Positions 38,601 to 52,831 of a DNA stretch of 64,000 nt are shown here, in pieces. The stretch comes from Trichoplax sp. H2 (taxonomy: Eukaryota > Placozoa > Uniplacotomia > Trichoplacea). The stretch is taken from positions 24,861 through 88,860 of the forward strand of contig NOWV01000253.1 of the NCBI GenBank assembly GCA_003344405.1, in the 5' to 3' direction. The notes under the pieces were generated by a model that worked only from the letters and a program-made list of their open reading frames with translations, was not told where the DNA came from and did not search any database. Numbering within the stretch: position 1 is the stretch's first letter; every line of letters begins with the position of its first letter. The position numbers were made by a program, and so were the translations under genes.

Positions 38601-41600
38601 CAGCAGCATCAGTAATTTGGTTGCAACACTGTGAGCTTGAATTAATCTATATTATAGGAAAAAATTTTAGTATCGTAAGGCGGTTTCATGTATAAATTGT
38701 TACCTTTCATAACGAGTGCACCATAAATAAAATTTTTTTCAATATTAAAGTTATTAATTATTAAATAGATAAGTCGCTAACCTTAATGTACTGTAAGAGA
38801 CATTTTGCAAATTGAATTTTGACGTTTGTGCTATAAGATCTTTTATAGCTTGTAGCAGACAGTAACTTCCTATAACAAATAATTATTATATAGTTATGTA
38901 TTATTTAATAAGAACGCTACATACAAGAAAGGAAATATTACCAAAATGCGGTTAAGATAGTGCAACAAATCTCTCTACAGGAATCCACAATTCTTTTATT
39001 GCAGTAATACTTTAAAGGCATAAAGTGTTGCGATAAGGAGTGAAGCATCCTCAATCCTTCTACACATATAATATTATCCCATTTATTGTTTCTTATAATT
39101 GCCAGTAAAAGTTCTAACAACACTTGAAGATCTTCTGCAGGGAGGTCGGAGTCCTTAAACGCTAGGATGTTGCCACATTTAAAAAACTACGTGTATGATG
39201 AAGTTACGTTAGGTATGATATTAGTAGATAGTATGTAAGCCAGAAAAACGAATATATTAACTAATAATTTTATAGTTAGCAAACCAATTGCAAGTCCACC
39301 GGTTTTCTGATGCATTCCAATGGAGTCTGTCATGAATTCGAGATCAATTTTAGGTTAATATCATTAAATTACTCTATGTTCATGCTATGTTAAAGCAAAT
39401 ACTTTATTAGATATCTGACATAATGTCAAACTTAGAGGTACCATGTACCTGTCTTGAGAGAATATCTTTCAATCTTGGATTATACAAGGTATGCAAAACT
39501 TTACTATCAATTCTTAAATCTGCACTTATGGGTATATTATTATTTCCTGACGATGAATTGTAAGAGTAAGCCTTTGATAGAAATTCAGCACAAGCAATTC
39601 TTTCTCTTTCTAAACGATTTATGTTCTCAAGCCAAGGATTTTGACGGTCTAGAAGCGAAAATTATTTTCGTAAACTCGATCAATTTGATAATTAGTTGAC
39701 TTTAAAATTAATATAAATCCATTTAAGTTAAGTAACATTCGATACCAGAGTTCACAAGCGCCGGAATGCTTTTATTTCGACTAGCCGGTTGGCCTTCTAT
39801 ATCAAATTCATCACTACTAAGGTTAGTATTTCTTAATTTCGTCCCTTCATTTTGCTGTAATACGAGGTCATTACTTAGTATAAAGCAAGGCGATGAAAGG
39901 CTAATACAATCGTGCGATTACCATATGATTTAATGACTGTTAAGTAAAACATTTATAACAGCTGCAACATTTGTAGCTGATATCTGTCTAAGGTACCTTT
40001 CCTTCTAGTATTTGGAAGAGTAAGTTGAGGAGCGATTCAGGAAATACTTCTCGTAACAATGTAAAACCAAAAGACAATCGAGACGTTCGCTATAAAAGGA
40101 AATGAGAGTAAGTTTAGTGTTAATTTGTACGTGATACAAAAAGCTATCGCCTTCATGTCTTACCTCACTTTCCGAAATTGTTGACTTGAATAAGTTCTCG
40201 CAAGGAAACATTTTTATTAATATTCGCAAAAACTTAGTCAGAAAGGAGTCCTCATCCTTATAATTAATGCTGCTGGTGCTTGTTCGTATACTCTGATTAA
40301 TAACGGTTAGCGATAGCTGCAGCATTGTCTACAGACGAATAAAAGGAAGTTATATAATTATAATTATTGTTGGTAGTAGATGTAGCGTGCACAATTTATG
40401 GTAAGAAAATATAAACGTGAGCAATATTTAACAGCAAACGGTAGTAGCCTCATACATTCATGCTCTGAAAGGTATCGGAATTGCGCAGTTCAGATTCACT
40501 GATATAATTGCTTTGAATTAGACTGTAAAATATTTTTGATATGATACAGCAATGCCATGCTAATCCAACTAACAGTATTTCGCTAGATTTACTTTTCATG
40601 GAAGTTTTCTGCAGGTTAAAGGTGTTAGACTCATAATTAAAAACATGTTTTAAAGATGTTATATTATCATCAGTAACTTGTTAAAGAATACCTACATCGA
40701 TCTCAATAAAATGTGAAAATTCGTTGATTCTCTTAGTACTTTGATTCAATAGGTCTAATAGATATTTGACTAGATTTTTAGCGCAAGTTCCATTTCCGAT
40801 AGGTGTGGAGCTAAATGAAATACATAGAATTAACTACTTATTTAAGTATATCTCCTAATAACAAGAACCAATTATACACATATAGTCGCCTGCATGTAAA
40901 TCTCTCAACGGATTAATTTAAATACAGCTAGGCTTGCTAGATCTGGAATGGTATATATGCATACTTCGTAGATTTATTCTTATTTTCTTCCTGTCAAATT
41001 ATAAATAGATAAACATAAAGAACATTTCTTGCTAAGTTAGAAACAAGTACTGATAAAGACAAATAAATTGAAATAACTAATTAATTCTATCATTTAAACT
41101 AGATTTGTGATGTTTTAAATGGCTAAATATCAGTCATTTCATGCAATATATACCGCGTTTTTTCTAAAAGATTGGTAAACTTCTCGTATTTCAGTTAGTC
41201 GTAAATCACAATCATCCATAGAAGAATCATGGTCAAAACTTCTACATGAAAAATAATCATCTTCGGTTATGTAACTGCTGCTATTAAGTAGTAGCAAGAC
41301 TTTAACAACTATAACTATACGAACATGGACGATCATAAAGTCTTCCTTGATAAGTATACAGATCGTCGTTGAAATTACCATAACTGTCACTTTATCCTAA
41401 TTCGTTTACGTACATATTTTCTAACGCGGGAAGTAAGCCAACTTGACGCCGTGTAAGAGCAATCAGAATATTGCTGATAATTTCAGGGTTAATCCTAAAT
41501 CTGTGCATTTATACCTATCATTTTCATATCTACAAAGCTACAGGTGTGGTAAGTAAGAACTCATAAACAGACCTTTGAAGCACTTGTCTTAATTTTGGAT

Positions 41601-44600
41601 ATACGGTCGTAGTACCATCATCATTAAAATCGTCATTGTCTATGAAGGGTAGTAACCATTTCATCAATTGACATCTTAATGGATGCAATACTGTGACCGC
41701 TATTGAAGTACTGGTAATTGATGCACATTCCGGTAAGTCATATTTTCGAAGATATGTTATTAGAAAATCTAGTCCGGATCTAATTCAATTTAAAAACAGG
41801 CAACATACGCAGATAAATTACAATCTTAATAATTCAAAAATACAATTTAATATTGCTATAATTGTTACTTCGTAGGACCAACAGAGCCATTGAACACGAC
41901 TTCCCACGGAATGGAGAATGAATTCATGGAATTGCGGGATAGCAAGTAAGTTAGTACACTCAATGCAGGATCATCATACTCTTTCGAATTTACGAATCTG
42001 TTCGGTTGAGTAAACGAAGTCGTATAAGTTAATAATAAGAAATAAGTTACTGTATAATCAGTTAATTTATAATTATCACTAACATTCATCGTTATACTAC
42101 GATGGTAAATTCTGCAATATTACCACCATCTACGATCTGCTATATAGTAATCATTATATCCAACGATATTTACCTCCATGTTTCTTTCCAATAATTCCGT
42201 AAAGTTACTTCTTCAAATTCAAGACTAGATTTCTTTTCTGCTTTAAGAATCATAACATTTATAAGGCAATATATTTATTAATTACCTCACTACCTTAATT
42301 TAACGAATGTAACTAGCTTAGAGTTAATGTATTTAAATCCTTATATAATAAATATGATGCACCTAAACAATAAATCCTTAGTAAGAATTCTGACTCCGAA
42401 GTTTAATTTAATTGCAATAAGCTAAATATCATACCTTTAGTATGACAAGCTGCAAGAAGGCTCCGCTCGGCTCGAAAAATCAAATTTAGTATATCGCGTC
42501 TATAGAGTAGATTATGTAAGTTGTTACTTGATCTAGCATATGATACATTCCAATTGAATTATGGCCATTAGATACTGATTCAAATATTGTAGTACTACAA
42601 TTTTAGTTCGGATAGATACAGTTACAGGTACCGTTTAAATCTAGAACGCAGGTTGAGAAGTATCTTAAAAAATTGTTGGTAATGCATCGGGCTAAGATCA
42701 TCAGGATATTTGTTTATCACTGTGGTAAATAATTGCAACCTGGCAAGACAGTAGTTTAGCAAGATATAAGATAATTTCGCGTTTTTTCCTTTTTATGAGA
42801 AAGCTAGCTTCATCATTATGCAGTATCAGTTCAACGTACCAAGCGCAGATATCATTATCTTGACTAGAACTTAATCTAGACTGCATCTCAGTCCACTTCG
42901 ATTCAACCTTAGTCTTTTTTCTAGGACTTTCTATACAACAATTTTAGAAAATATCAGGTATAGTGTACTTGTATCTATTAATATTATTTAGCTTCTTAAA
43001 CATATAATTGAAAAATATAGCAGACCTTCCGTAGATAAGTTATCACTGGCATAATCTTGCATTTTAGTTACCTATGGTAACAGTTTTGATGATAAATATA
43101 CAGCAAGATATGATCGAATTGTTAATGTTAACACAACAACAATGTTGTAAATTATATAATTATTCGAGTTCTCCAAAGATAAAACGAAATATAGTGAGAC
43201 TATATTTATATCTTTGACAAAGTTTGGAAACGGTTATAATTAAGACATAATTGTGTTAGCCTCCTAACCTGATGTAAAATATCCCCCATGACGTCGACGT
43301 ATAAATGCGAGAATGATATACTGTAAATATAAAAAGAATCTTACTTACTGATCGTATAAATTTAACGGTTGTACTAAAAATTATCTAGTACAATTGTTAT
43401 TTTTTATATCAGATAACAAACTTGGAGATTTTATTTTTGGTAAGTGCTTCTGACTCCAATAGCTCCAACAAATCTTGCATATTTTTCTATAACATTTGTT
43501 ATAAATTGTTAAAAAATCCAACTGTCGCGGAGAACCGCTGTATAATACTCGCATAAAAAAGTTACCTTCCAATCAGCTGACAAATGGACATCTGCTCCAT
43601 CAACCGTGTTGTCTGTCCCATTAGGGTAACGCACTGCCAATTGTATCTTCATGAACAATACTATTTCATCCTAATTGTACGAATTTATTAACAAATTGAT
43701 TATGTTGCAGCAGTAATTACCTATGCAATGGTAAATACGCGTATATCATCTCGAAATTAAATAATACGATATACCTTGCAATCTGATCGCGATTTATTCC
43801 ACATTTCTAAAGCACAACGTAGGATTCGTTCACCAATTCTACAAACATATCTACGATAGTTAATGGCGACAGCAAGCTGAAAGTGGTTCCATGCAGAAAG
43901 AATTCCTTTGAAGATGTGGACGTCTAACTTTTGGCTTCAAAACAAAAATGGTTATAATATCGGATTAATTGCTTGTAAGAGATTCTAAAAAGGTCAACAT
44001 TCTCTCTATCAATGACTTACTCAACCATGTCGAATATGTTTTCAAAAAATTTAAACAAGCAACGGTTATAAATAGCTTGGCTATGTTTCCTTGCGCCAAC
44101 CAATAGACGAATTAAAACTTCAATTAAAACTTGTCTATCGTAGCCTATCGAAGTACGATCCAACCGACATGCTTCTAATAATAGGTCACAGTAAAGATTG
44201 ATAAGATCTAGAAAAGTTACAAAAGAAAAGCTTTTAATTAGTGAGTAAATATAGACTAACTAGTCACAGCAATAACAGTTGTTTCCGGCAGAAAATAATT
44301 TCATCATTCAAGTTGTAGCTATCCACGTATTAATTTCTTGATTACCGTTCCAGTGCTCATCTAGCATATCGCATTGATACTTCCAAATGCTTAAAAATTC
44401 TTTCAATAATATTTTACTATAGTCACCACCAAATAATTTTCGCATAGCTTGGTTCTTAAGTACCTTTACCATATGTCCGATAATGCACTGAGCCGATAGT
44501 ATCAGTCCGCCTTTTTATGTAATTACAGTCAAATGATTAATTTCCCTATGAAATACACTAACACAGAATCAGTTAGAATTGATGCTTACGTTTATTGATG

Positions 44601-46870
44601 GTATGAATTGTCGTTCGATACAGGTTTGTAACATTCTGGAGGTAAATTGAACAAAAAATAATGTAAGGTTAAGTCCAATATTTAAAGTCTATCAGCAACG
44701 TCTTGGAGCGTATTGCTGGTAGATAAAGAAATACGTATAAGTTTTAGTTCTCCGAGTCGCACTACGTAATAATGCTACACTTATAAATCGTATTATGTTG
44801 TATAATTAAATGCATATACTGGAACATGTTACTATATTGAAGTTACACAGGTTATATTTAATGAACAGATACCCATGCTCTGCATTGTACTGTTATCGTA
44901 ATCCTAATCTACTATCCCTTAGATCATCTACACGTGTTCTACCTCAGCATTTTATGACGATCATTCTTATACCGTATTAAAATATTTAATTGCTTAAAGC
45001 ATAAAATATAGCCAGAAAGATGCATTCTACTTGATTTTGCATAATGTTATCTAATTTCAATGTCTTGGAATCTCGAATTTTTGCACTATTGTCTCAACAA
45101 TCAATCACTTGTGATTTGGACCTGTAGTAAGAATATAGCAATCCCTAAATTTTATCTTTTAGTATTAAGGTAAGAATAGAAGTAATCATATATCTTAATA
45201 TTAACTAGATGTCACGATAGAAATTTATCTTCCAATAGTAGATTCATTAAACTTACTGTTGTTAATCAATGAATTAACTCTATCATAAGATTAATTCGTA
45301 TTCATTGGACTAGTAAATAATAGATCAGCAATCTCATTATGATACGCTTGATATTTTTACTTAAGGTCCTATTGTATCATGAACAAGTGCTATTTTAAAA
45401 TATCAAACTTTGCTGCAAGAGTTAATGCAATAGTATTTGCTCACAACGGCTCTTAAATGGTATTAGGTAATTTTGAGCGACTATCATGCGAGCATTATGC
45501 GAGTATATCGTACAGACTTTCACAATGCCGAAGGTATTTTGTGTCATGACGCTATTGTATACCATTGCAAATACGAGCAAGCCAAGCATAGCATGAATCA
45601 GACATGATAGATCGAATTTTAATGTTAATTAGTTGTCTTACCGTTTTACGTTTCTCCAGTGAAGGCAGCGATGATGATGCATGGTATCCTTTTGTGCTAG
45701 ATTTGCTTAACGCTTCTGCTTCAAGACGGACAAAGCTACAAACGGACTCGTACACTTCATTCCATGTAATTGCATCCAGACCAGAAGAGGAATTTATTGT
45801 CCTGCTGTCTAGTAATTGAATAACCTCATCATGTTGTAATAATAGCTGTATTTTCTCAGCAGCATTCTAAAATAAAAGCAAAATTTGATCGGAAAAGGAA
45901 TTTAAAAAGTTAATTGTTGTCAAGATCAATGACAGTTAATTCTGATTTGAAAAATTTTAATCTAACTATGATCATAGAAGGAAGTAGTACACTATACTAT
46001 TTTGGCAACGTATGCAATACTCGTAGGCCATAAAATTGGTTGCAAATTGCAGCTATGTTGCTGCCAAGAGCCCTACATCATGATCACCTTGATGTATCAT
46101 TAGCAATCTGTAGTAGTGATTGGAAACTATAGTTTATGGTATTATAGTAGTCAAACGCATTATTTGGCAGCATACGAATACGAGTCAGCTATTGATTAGT
46201 TCGAAATTGCAGTTACGTTGTTGCTGTAATTACTCCTCATGCACACCACTACGTACAATATATACAACAATGTTAATTGAAGTGCAAGCCAGGCCAATGG
46301 CATCCAACAATCATAAGCTAACCTACACCACTGTAAGATCCTATCATTGAAATTCTAATTCAGTTTAGGTTAAAATGCATTTTTGTCCGTTTTTCAATTT
46401 TCAATCCTGTAGTAATATTTACATTTACATTCATGACAACTTAAAGTTGATTATACAGTAGTCTTGCAGTGATCGCAAGCACGATCACGATTCTAAGTTT
46501 AAAACTGGATGCTTATTTGTTCATGTCTGCTATATCATTGGTGAGCGACATTATCAACAACTACCTGATCAATTAGGACTGGATTTGGTCCGATTAAACA
46601 CTCGAATCTCGAGCACCTTAAAAGCCGACATGATCAATACTGTACGATGTACAGTACTGTACACATCATGTTGACGTTTACGCGTTTAAGTGACTATCCA
46701 ATCATGCTGCATATTGAACGGATTAGTAACACCTACTCGTAGCTACTTATTCAATTATGGTACATGATATTCATTGGATGCAATTGTACAAGATGATGGA
46801 GAAATACCTTTCGCTCGGTTTGCTTCTCCGAAGTTAATTTCTTGCAACAATCAATAATCGATCTCTCCAT
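29688..46870 (-). CDS. ATM: ATM serine/threonine kinase (PI3K-related)
   Basis: This is the nuclear DNA-double-strand-break kinase. Start ATG 46870-46868; exon 1 (46808-46870) reads [14 protein letters not shown], the TAN motif of Tel1/ATM. Other phased exons: 45642-45866, 44346-44487, 44021-44207, 43775-43934, 43566-43646, 38782-38865, 38595-38646, 38217-38426, 37956-38141, 37699-37880, 37353-37605, 37098-37204, 36676-36811, 36237-36483, 36023-36111, 35846-35923, 35622-35777, 35373-35502, 35027-35206, 34832-34925, 34571-34757, 34255-34449, 33909-34165, 33639-33773, 31090-33493, 29688-30629. An exon near 44.6 kb and those between 38.9 and 43.4 kb are recognisable (for example [17 protein letters not shown] near 41.2 kb) but not all delimited. 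The 2.4-kb exon holds most of the FAT region and the kinase start ([16 protein letters not shown]). The last exon has [22 protein letters not shown] and the FATC end [12 protein letters not shown]. The catalytic signature is intact. Confidence 0.95.
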
Positions 46871-49276
46871 GATACGAGCACTTTTACTTGATGCTTTAAG
46901 GCTGCTTCTAAAGTTGTGGCGATTTGAGAGCGGAGCTCTCTTACTGCACGCTTTACTATCATCTATCTACACTATGCACTGTGCAGTACGTCCAGTAATA
47001 CAGCACAGTAGAGTAATGGAGCTTGTCTAGGCGCGACCTGCTTGTCCAAGAAACTACAGTACTGTAGGTCTAGTGACGTAAAATATTATACTGTACAGTA
47101 CTGTACAGTACAGTACTGCAGTACTGTATAAGTACTGTAGTAAAAGTACTGTACAGTACAGTACTTTTGTACAACATACAGTACACGGTAAAAAGTTACT
47201 GAACCTCTGACAGGTCTATCAAATGGTAATACTATCTGTTAAATGAGCACATTATCGTAAACCGTCAGCAAAGTGACGGGAGTTTGCACTAGTAAATATT
47301 GAATTTAACAAATTACAGCAGTTAATATTAGTACATATTAGCTGTCAGGGAGAATTTTAATTACTGCTTCAGTAGTAGATTCATGATCAATAAGTAGACC
47401 ATCTGATACGCGTTTTGCACATACGAGTTCGTAAGCATATTTCACGGCTATTGCCACAAAATGATTAGAACACCACTGAACCGCTAATAAGTAACTAGAA
47501 ATTGCTGTAGTAATTGTGCTTAGCCTCAATGTACTATAGAGAAACTTCGATTTAACTGGATTGTGCATAATCTATCCATACTGTTTCGAAATTTCATTTT
47601 AAAATAAACGCTACAAAAATTATCCCAAATTGAACTACTAAATCATGATTCAGCAATCCAAAGCACAGCCATGTGCTGTTACTCAGCTTCATACTACTGT
47701 AATGTACTGGTAATGTTCAGAATTACAGGTTCATGATCAGCTGACTGAGCTGAGACTCGCAATGGACTTGACTACACCGGTGATCACTGAAGGGAACACA
47801 GTTTTATTTAAGGATATAAAAACAGGATGTTAAATGAAATTTTTGTAGACTCCTTTTGCTCATGTTGTTACTTGGTATGATAACTGCGCTTGTTCACACG
47901 TACTGTACGAAGCCTCGTCATATTAAATCTGGAAGAAATTTCAGTTTACTATTACTGGTTGCATGCACATGGACAACTGAACAAGTTGACTGCTGTTTCA
48001 TTAAGTACGCGCACGTTAAACTGTACATTATAACGGCAGTGATCATTACACACACGCAGAATTAGCTACTGGTAGTAATATTTTCACTGTTTGTGTGCAT
48101 ATTATTAAAGCTAGTACAATAGCGATTCGGTAAACGTGCATTATATATACTTTATCATTAATGAATAGTAAAGCAAAGCAGTATTTATCTATAAAGCATG
48201 TTCAAGTATACTTATCTTTAGTGATAATTTTCTCATCTTTTTTCAACTAAACAATTCATAAATAGCTAAAACATCGATGGTGTTTTGTATGCGTACATGC
48301 ACACTGTTCAGTATTACTACTTCGATACCATTTTACCACGTCTACGTAATTAAAATTGATCGTCGATTTTTGCCAGTTATTTTCACGATAACTTATCTTT
48401 TAATTAGTTATCTGCAGCACTAAATAGATGTATCTAAGCTAATTTTGCTTGAGTTGTACAAAATAGATGCAATCAATTTGATAATGTACCGGTAATTGGT
48501 AGCGAGTGATTTATTTGCTATACTGTATACTACAATCGTTTACTACTATAGAATTTATAGTGTATATATACGTAATTATACATTCAAGACTGCAGATGAT
48601 ATTGATCAGGATGTTACCCTAGAAACGTACATTTTCAAGATCAAGATACTGTTTTAATTCAATTGATTTGAGTCTTGATTGTACACCAGACAAAAAAATT
48701 TCAGACAAGATTTACGAATTTAATTTATGCAATTTTGTGAACAATACAATATCACATTGCATCTTGACGTATATGAACAACTATAGGTTATAATTAAATG
48801 GCAGATCATATATTATCGCGTATTTATTATTAATAAAGTTATACATAAATATTTTCTATTCAGTTAAGAGTGTAGTCTCGTTATGAGTACTATCGCAAGC
48901 CGTGGCTTCAGTTACGGAAATCTAGCATACTGGAGGTACATTCCGTTGCTGTATTGTTTAATACGTGTTAGCTTTAGCACTCTTATCTGAAACCGATATA
49001 TTAATGATACTCTTCATATCAAGTGAGTACGATTAAATACGGTGCTTATCTTGGTAAGTAAGGGCATTGATAGAATGCTTGGGGAAATATTTCGGTTGGA
49101 TAGATAGGGATTCTCGTGTAATGATATTTGCTAGTAATTCCTACTATAGGTAAAAACTTTTCAAATAGTACACAACTAGTTGATAATGATATGTTATACA
49201 GATATTAAATCGTACTAGGAGGAGGTGGTAATAGCGAGTACGATAGTAAGTTGTATTAAGCTAGACTTATCTGCTT
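46871..49276. other. Intergenic, ATM 5' flank with GTAC-rich repeat
   Basis: It contains the dense TACTGTAC/GTACAGTAC block at 47080-47175. A short minus-strand open frame at 47338-47568 has no recognisable motif. The ATM promoter should lie in the first few hundred bases upstream of 46870. Confidence 0.5.
47080..47175. repeat. GTAC-rich self-complementary simple repeat
   Basis: Successive TACTGTACAGTAC-type words, themselves near-palindromic, run through this stretch. They include the near-palindrome AAAAGTACTGTACAG followed by TACAGTACTTTT. It starts about 210 bp upstream of the ATM start codon. Similar words occur near 46645, throughout 55.7-56.6 kb, and near 56860, 62900 and 63250. Confidence 0.75.
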
Positions 49277-52200
49277 TTATAATTCATCATATTTACGCTT
49301 TTTAAAACGTGGATAAATAATAAAGCCAGCAATGGCACCAAGAACGACAACCAACAAAAGACAAACAATAACAAATGCATATACTAGACCGTTGTTGCTT
49401 TTAGGAGCTGTTGTCGGGTGTGGTATTCCAATGTGTTTAAAGCTCCACCATCGTAAAGATGTTGCCAGTGAGGCGAAAGCAACGGTAGAAACATGTAAGT
49501 TACACTCATCTAGAAAAATTGAAGATATTTATTAGAAAGCATTATAAATACTATTAATATCATCATTGGAGTAACATCAATTACAGGCTAATGGTCTGCT
49601 TGTTATCAATAAAGTTAAAACCGTGATATCATGTAAGCTAACCGTATACTGTAGCAATAATTAACGCACTTCCAAGATACATAAGAATAGAAAATAATTG
49701 ATTATTTATTGGCTGCAATTACGAAAGTACCGTAGACAGAAAGTTTTAGTTCATATTCAATAATTTCGAGACTTCAGAAATAGATATTTGATTGCAAACT
49801 ATTTCCATGAATCTATTTAATTTTATGGTAGAATAACTTTAACATGAAGTTATTCTACAATATAATAGCTACAATACTCTTCGATACCGTTGTATTCTAA
49901 ATTACCTGATGCAAGATCCGCCCTTGAGTTAATTAGTTCTAACGATGAAGATATTTGAACGCTATTGTATAAACATAAAATGCAGGGTAAGTGCATTATT
50001 CTTATAATATAAAATAGGTTGTTAAGATAGAATTTTATAACGGTATTTTATTAAGATACACACTAAAGGCACCCGTAGTATGGTACTTCATACAGCGGGT
50101 ACAACAAAGTTGAGCAAATCCATTGATATACTGTAGAATCAACTAATAATGCATTCATTCGAAATATTATTGCATTAATTATCTTATGCCATTGAAACAT
50201 TTACCTCTGTGATCTTCGATTACGAGCGGAGTTTTTGAAGCATCCGCTTCTTGCTTGATACTTGAAAACTTGATGCAATGGATAAATGCTAACAAATTCA
50301 ACATATCCAAACATTCCACCACATATAATGATTTGTTGTAGTAGTAATTCAGCTTTATTTATATCAGAAATGTTATTATGTAGAATTTTTTTAAAGTCCA
50401 TATAAATTCTAGAACATAAACTCTCTTCTACCGCCATCAGACGACGTATTCCACCAGCTAATTTAACTAATTTAAATCCACAATAATCAAGCTGACGAAT
50501 GAAATAATCCGTATAAAGTTGACTGACAGCTAAACCCATTCTTGTTCCTGGTTGTGAAATGTAATTCCAACAAGCCTCTGTCGTATTAAAATAAAAAGAT
50601 AAGATTAATTAAGGTTACAATATGAAATATTACATATGCATATAATAAAAAAATAGGAGCGTTAATTCAGTTGAGTTGGTTAAACTTATAAATACTGAAA
50701 TATAAAAATAAATCATTTAAATTCTAATAATTTGATGGATTTGATGTTAACGAACAGATTATAGCTGTATGATCATTTTAATGAATGTTATGGTAGAAGT
50801 TCAAAATGTTCATTGGATACTTTATCATTTACTGTACAGCTGATTCAAAAGTACGTTACTTAATTAGGACATTGACGGATGGTATTAAGGCATTGGTCAA
50901 GACATGAAAGCTTCTTTTTTAACTTATAAAAACATTTTCCTGGCTGCTACTTTGTTACGGAATGAATTATCTAAGCACTGCATATCCTGTATTGATTCTG
51001 GCTAAAAACGGAAAGCGTGATAGCAATTATTTAAAGATGCTCAAGGATTGTAAATATATAACATAATCGCATTTTTCATCGATAGGGTCATTGATGATTA
51101 TGGAACATTAAATACCATAATTTTTAACAAACATTTTTGTGAATTGATTGTTTTTCTGTCGATTAATGATAATAGAGCTCAAGAGTCAATTTCATAATTG
51201 AACTTAACCTACAGTAACGCTAATTTTAGACAGCAATAAGCTAAATAATAAGGAAAACCGATAAGGGAATTATAAAGATTTGACGTTTGTTTATTAAATA
51301 TCGGGAGTCATTGTGATAGCAATCTCTAGAGTAACGTTTAGCCGATCACCCTTAAATCTAGAAATATGTTTAACTTCAATTCGTGAACGAAGATAATAAT
51401 AGTCATCGAATAGAAGAACAAAAGCTGGCAAATCTCATTCATACTTTTGTGTATGAATTATGTTCTATTCAATCGTACTGAAATTTCGAGCAGATCATCT
51501 TTATTACTCTAGATCTTTAAAAAGGCAATTTAATGGTGATCATTATTAGATGAATATAAAATCTTACAGATATTATCCTATATTCCGTACCATACCTGTT
51601 ACATTGCAACTAGCGGAGCCGATACTGCCGCTAAGTGTAGTGGCGATACAAATTTCAGACATATTAGATGGAAACGTATTAGCTGGAGTCGGTCCTGAAA
51701 TAGGAAGAGATGGTTTTGTGCCATTGATATAACGCGCTACGGCAGCAAAGGACACTTCTTCACTAAATACTAATCGATATTCAGGTGAAAATTTTTCCAG
51801 CGAATTTTGGAATAGAATGTTTACCGCTACATTCATTTCACTGATTCGCTTAACATCTTGTGAAGATAAATATGAATTTTCCAGGAAGTACTCTTTCGTT
51901 ATATCTCTGAAAGCACCTGAAATGAGTAATTCGAATCTCCCATTAAACAAGTTTTCCGTATTCGGAATACACAATAGTTAGCACAGCATATTGCTAAGTT
52001 AAAACGTTATCATCAAAGGAGTAACGATCAGTTTCATTGTTACGTTTACAATATATAAACGTAAAATCGTAATACTCTAACCTACGACAGCATTTTAACT
52101 ATGTGTTCGGTAGTTTCTTAAAACATATGTATCATAAGAGCCTTCTAATTGTCAGTCAGAGTGTATCAGAGGTGTAGTTTAGGTAATGACAATAGTTTTA

Positions 52201-52831
52201 AAATTTTCATTTATTTTTAGTGGCTTAAATGTATACGATGATTAAATCTTAACGTAAATCTTAGTATTATACTTGTTTATTACTAGTTAGTGATTAATAA
52301 TAGGTGTAAGAAACTGACTGCATTGATCGTCTAATAGTATAAATATTATATCTGCACAAGTAACGTAACGCTATCTGCTTTCACTGGTAGCAGAGACTTT
52401 TCACTACTATGTCTATAAAGATCAAGTGGAGAGTTATTATAAGTGAAGGTTGAAAAAGTTATATTATCATTTATACTCAATCTCTCAAATGTATACAAGC
52501 GAAATTTCAAACCTTTTCGTTAATTTAATAGCTTGATAAAATTCAGAAATATGCAAGAAAATTAACAGAAATAAAAGAGTGAACTCTCGCTTTAAAATTA
52601 GTAACCAGCTTAGTACTTACTTATTGCTATCAATAAGTTGTAAGCATCCAACCATTTTAAATTTGCCCTTTCCTTCTTAATATATTTTAATAATTCTTGC
52701 TCTGCCCTGATGGTATGGTTAAAACTTTCTTTTCTAGGATCTATCGATGCTGAAATAGATTTAATACCAGCGATATTATCGAATGAAAGAGATGAAATTA
52801 TAAGGATCCAGATCAACTTTTGCAATTCCAT
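49277..52831 (-). CDS. C16orf89-like (DUF4735) membrane-anchored protein, copy 5 (inverted, most diverged)
   Basis: Complement of exons 52621-52831, 51596-51916, 50205-50577, 49906-49961 and 49277-49509: 1194 nt, 397 residues, with the same phases 1, 1, 2, 1 as the plus-strand array. The signal peptide is about residues 1-22 (core LIWILIISSLSF). Exon 2 has SSQDVKRISEM and the pair EICIATT and ASCNVTG. Exon 3 has EACWNYI, a GGIRRLMAVEESLCSRIY block, AELLLQQIIICGGMFGY, VFKYQARSGCF. The THQ element of the other copies is replaced (AVSQLYTDYF). The last exon has DECNLH in place of DGC-x-H, then a Pro/Thr stalk, a helix about 361-385 and the tail YPRFKKRKYDEL, whose last four residues fit YxxPhi. 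All frames are open, so it looks functional. It lies upstream of ATM on the same strand. Confidence 0.75.

Noticed and set aside
45604-45819. Plus-strand 71-codon frame
   Set aside because: Antisense shadow of ATM exon 2 (45642-45866), which aligns with the ATM N-terminus.
47338-47568. Minus-strand 76-codon open frame upstream of ATM
   Set aside because: No motif, no matching splice context, and ATM already starts at 46870 with a TAN motif, so it is not a 5' ATM exon. Likely chance.
49332-49535. Plus-strand 67-codon frame
   Set aside because: Antisense shadow of the last exon of copy 5, whose splice phase and transmembrane helix support the minus strand.
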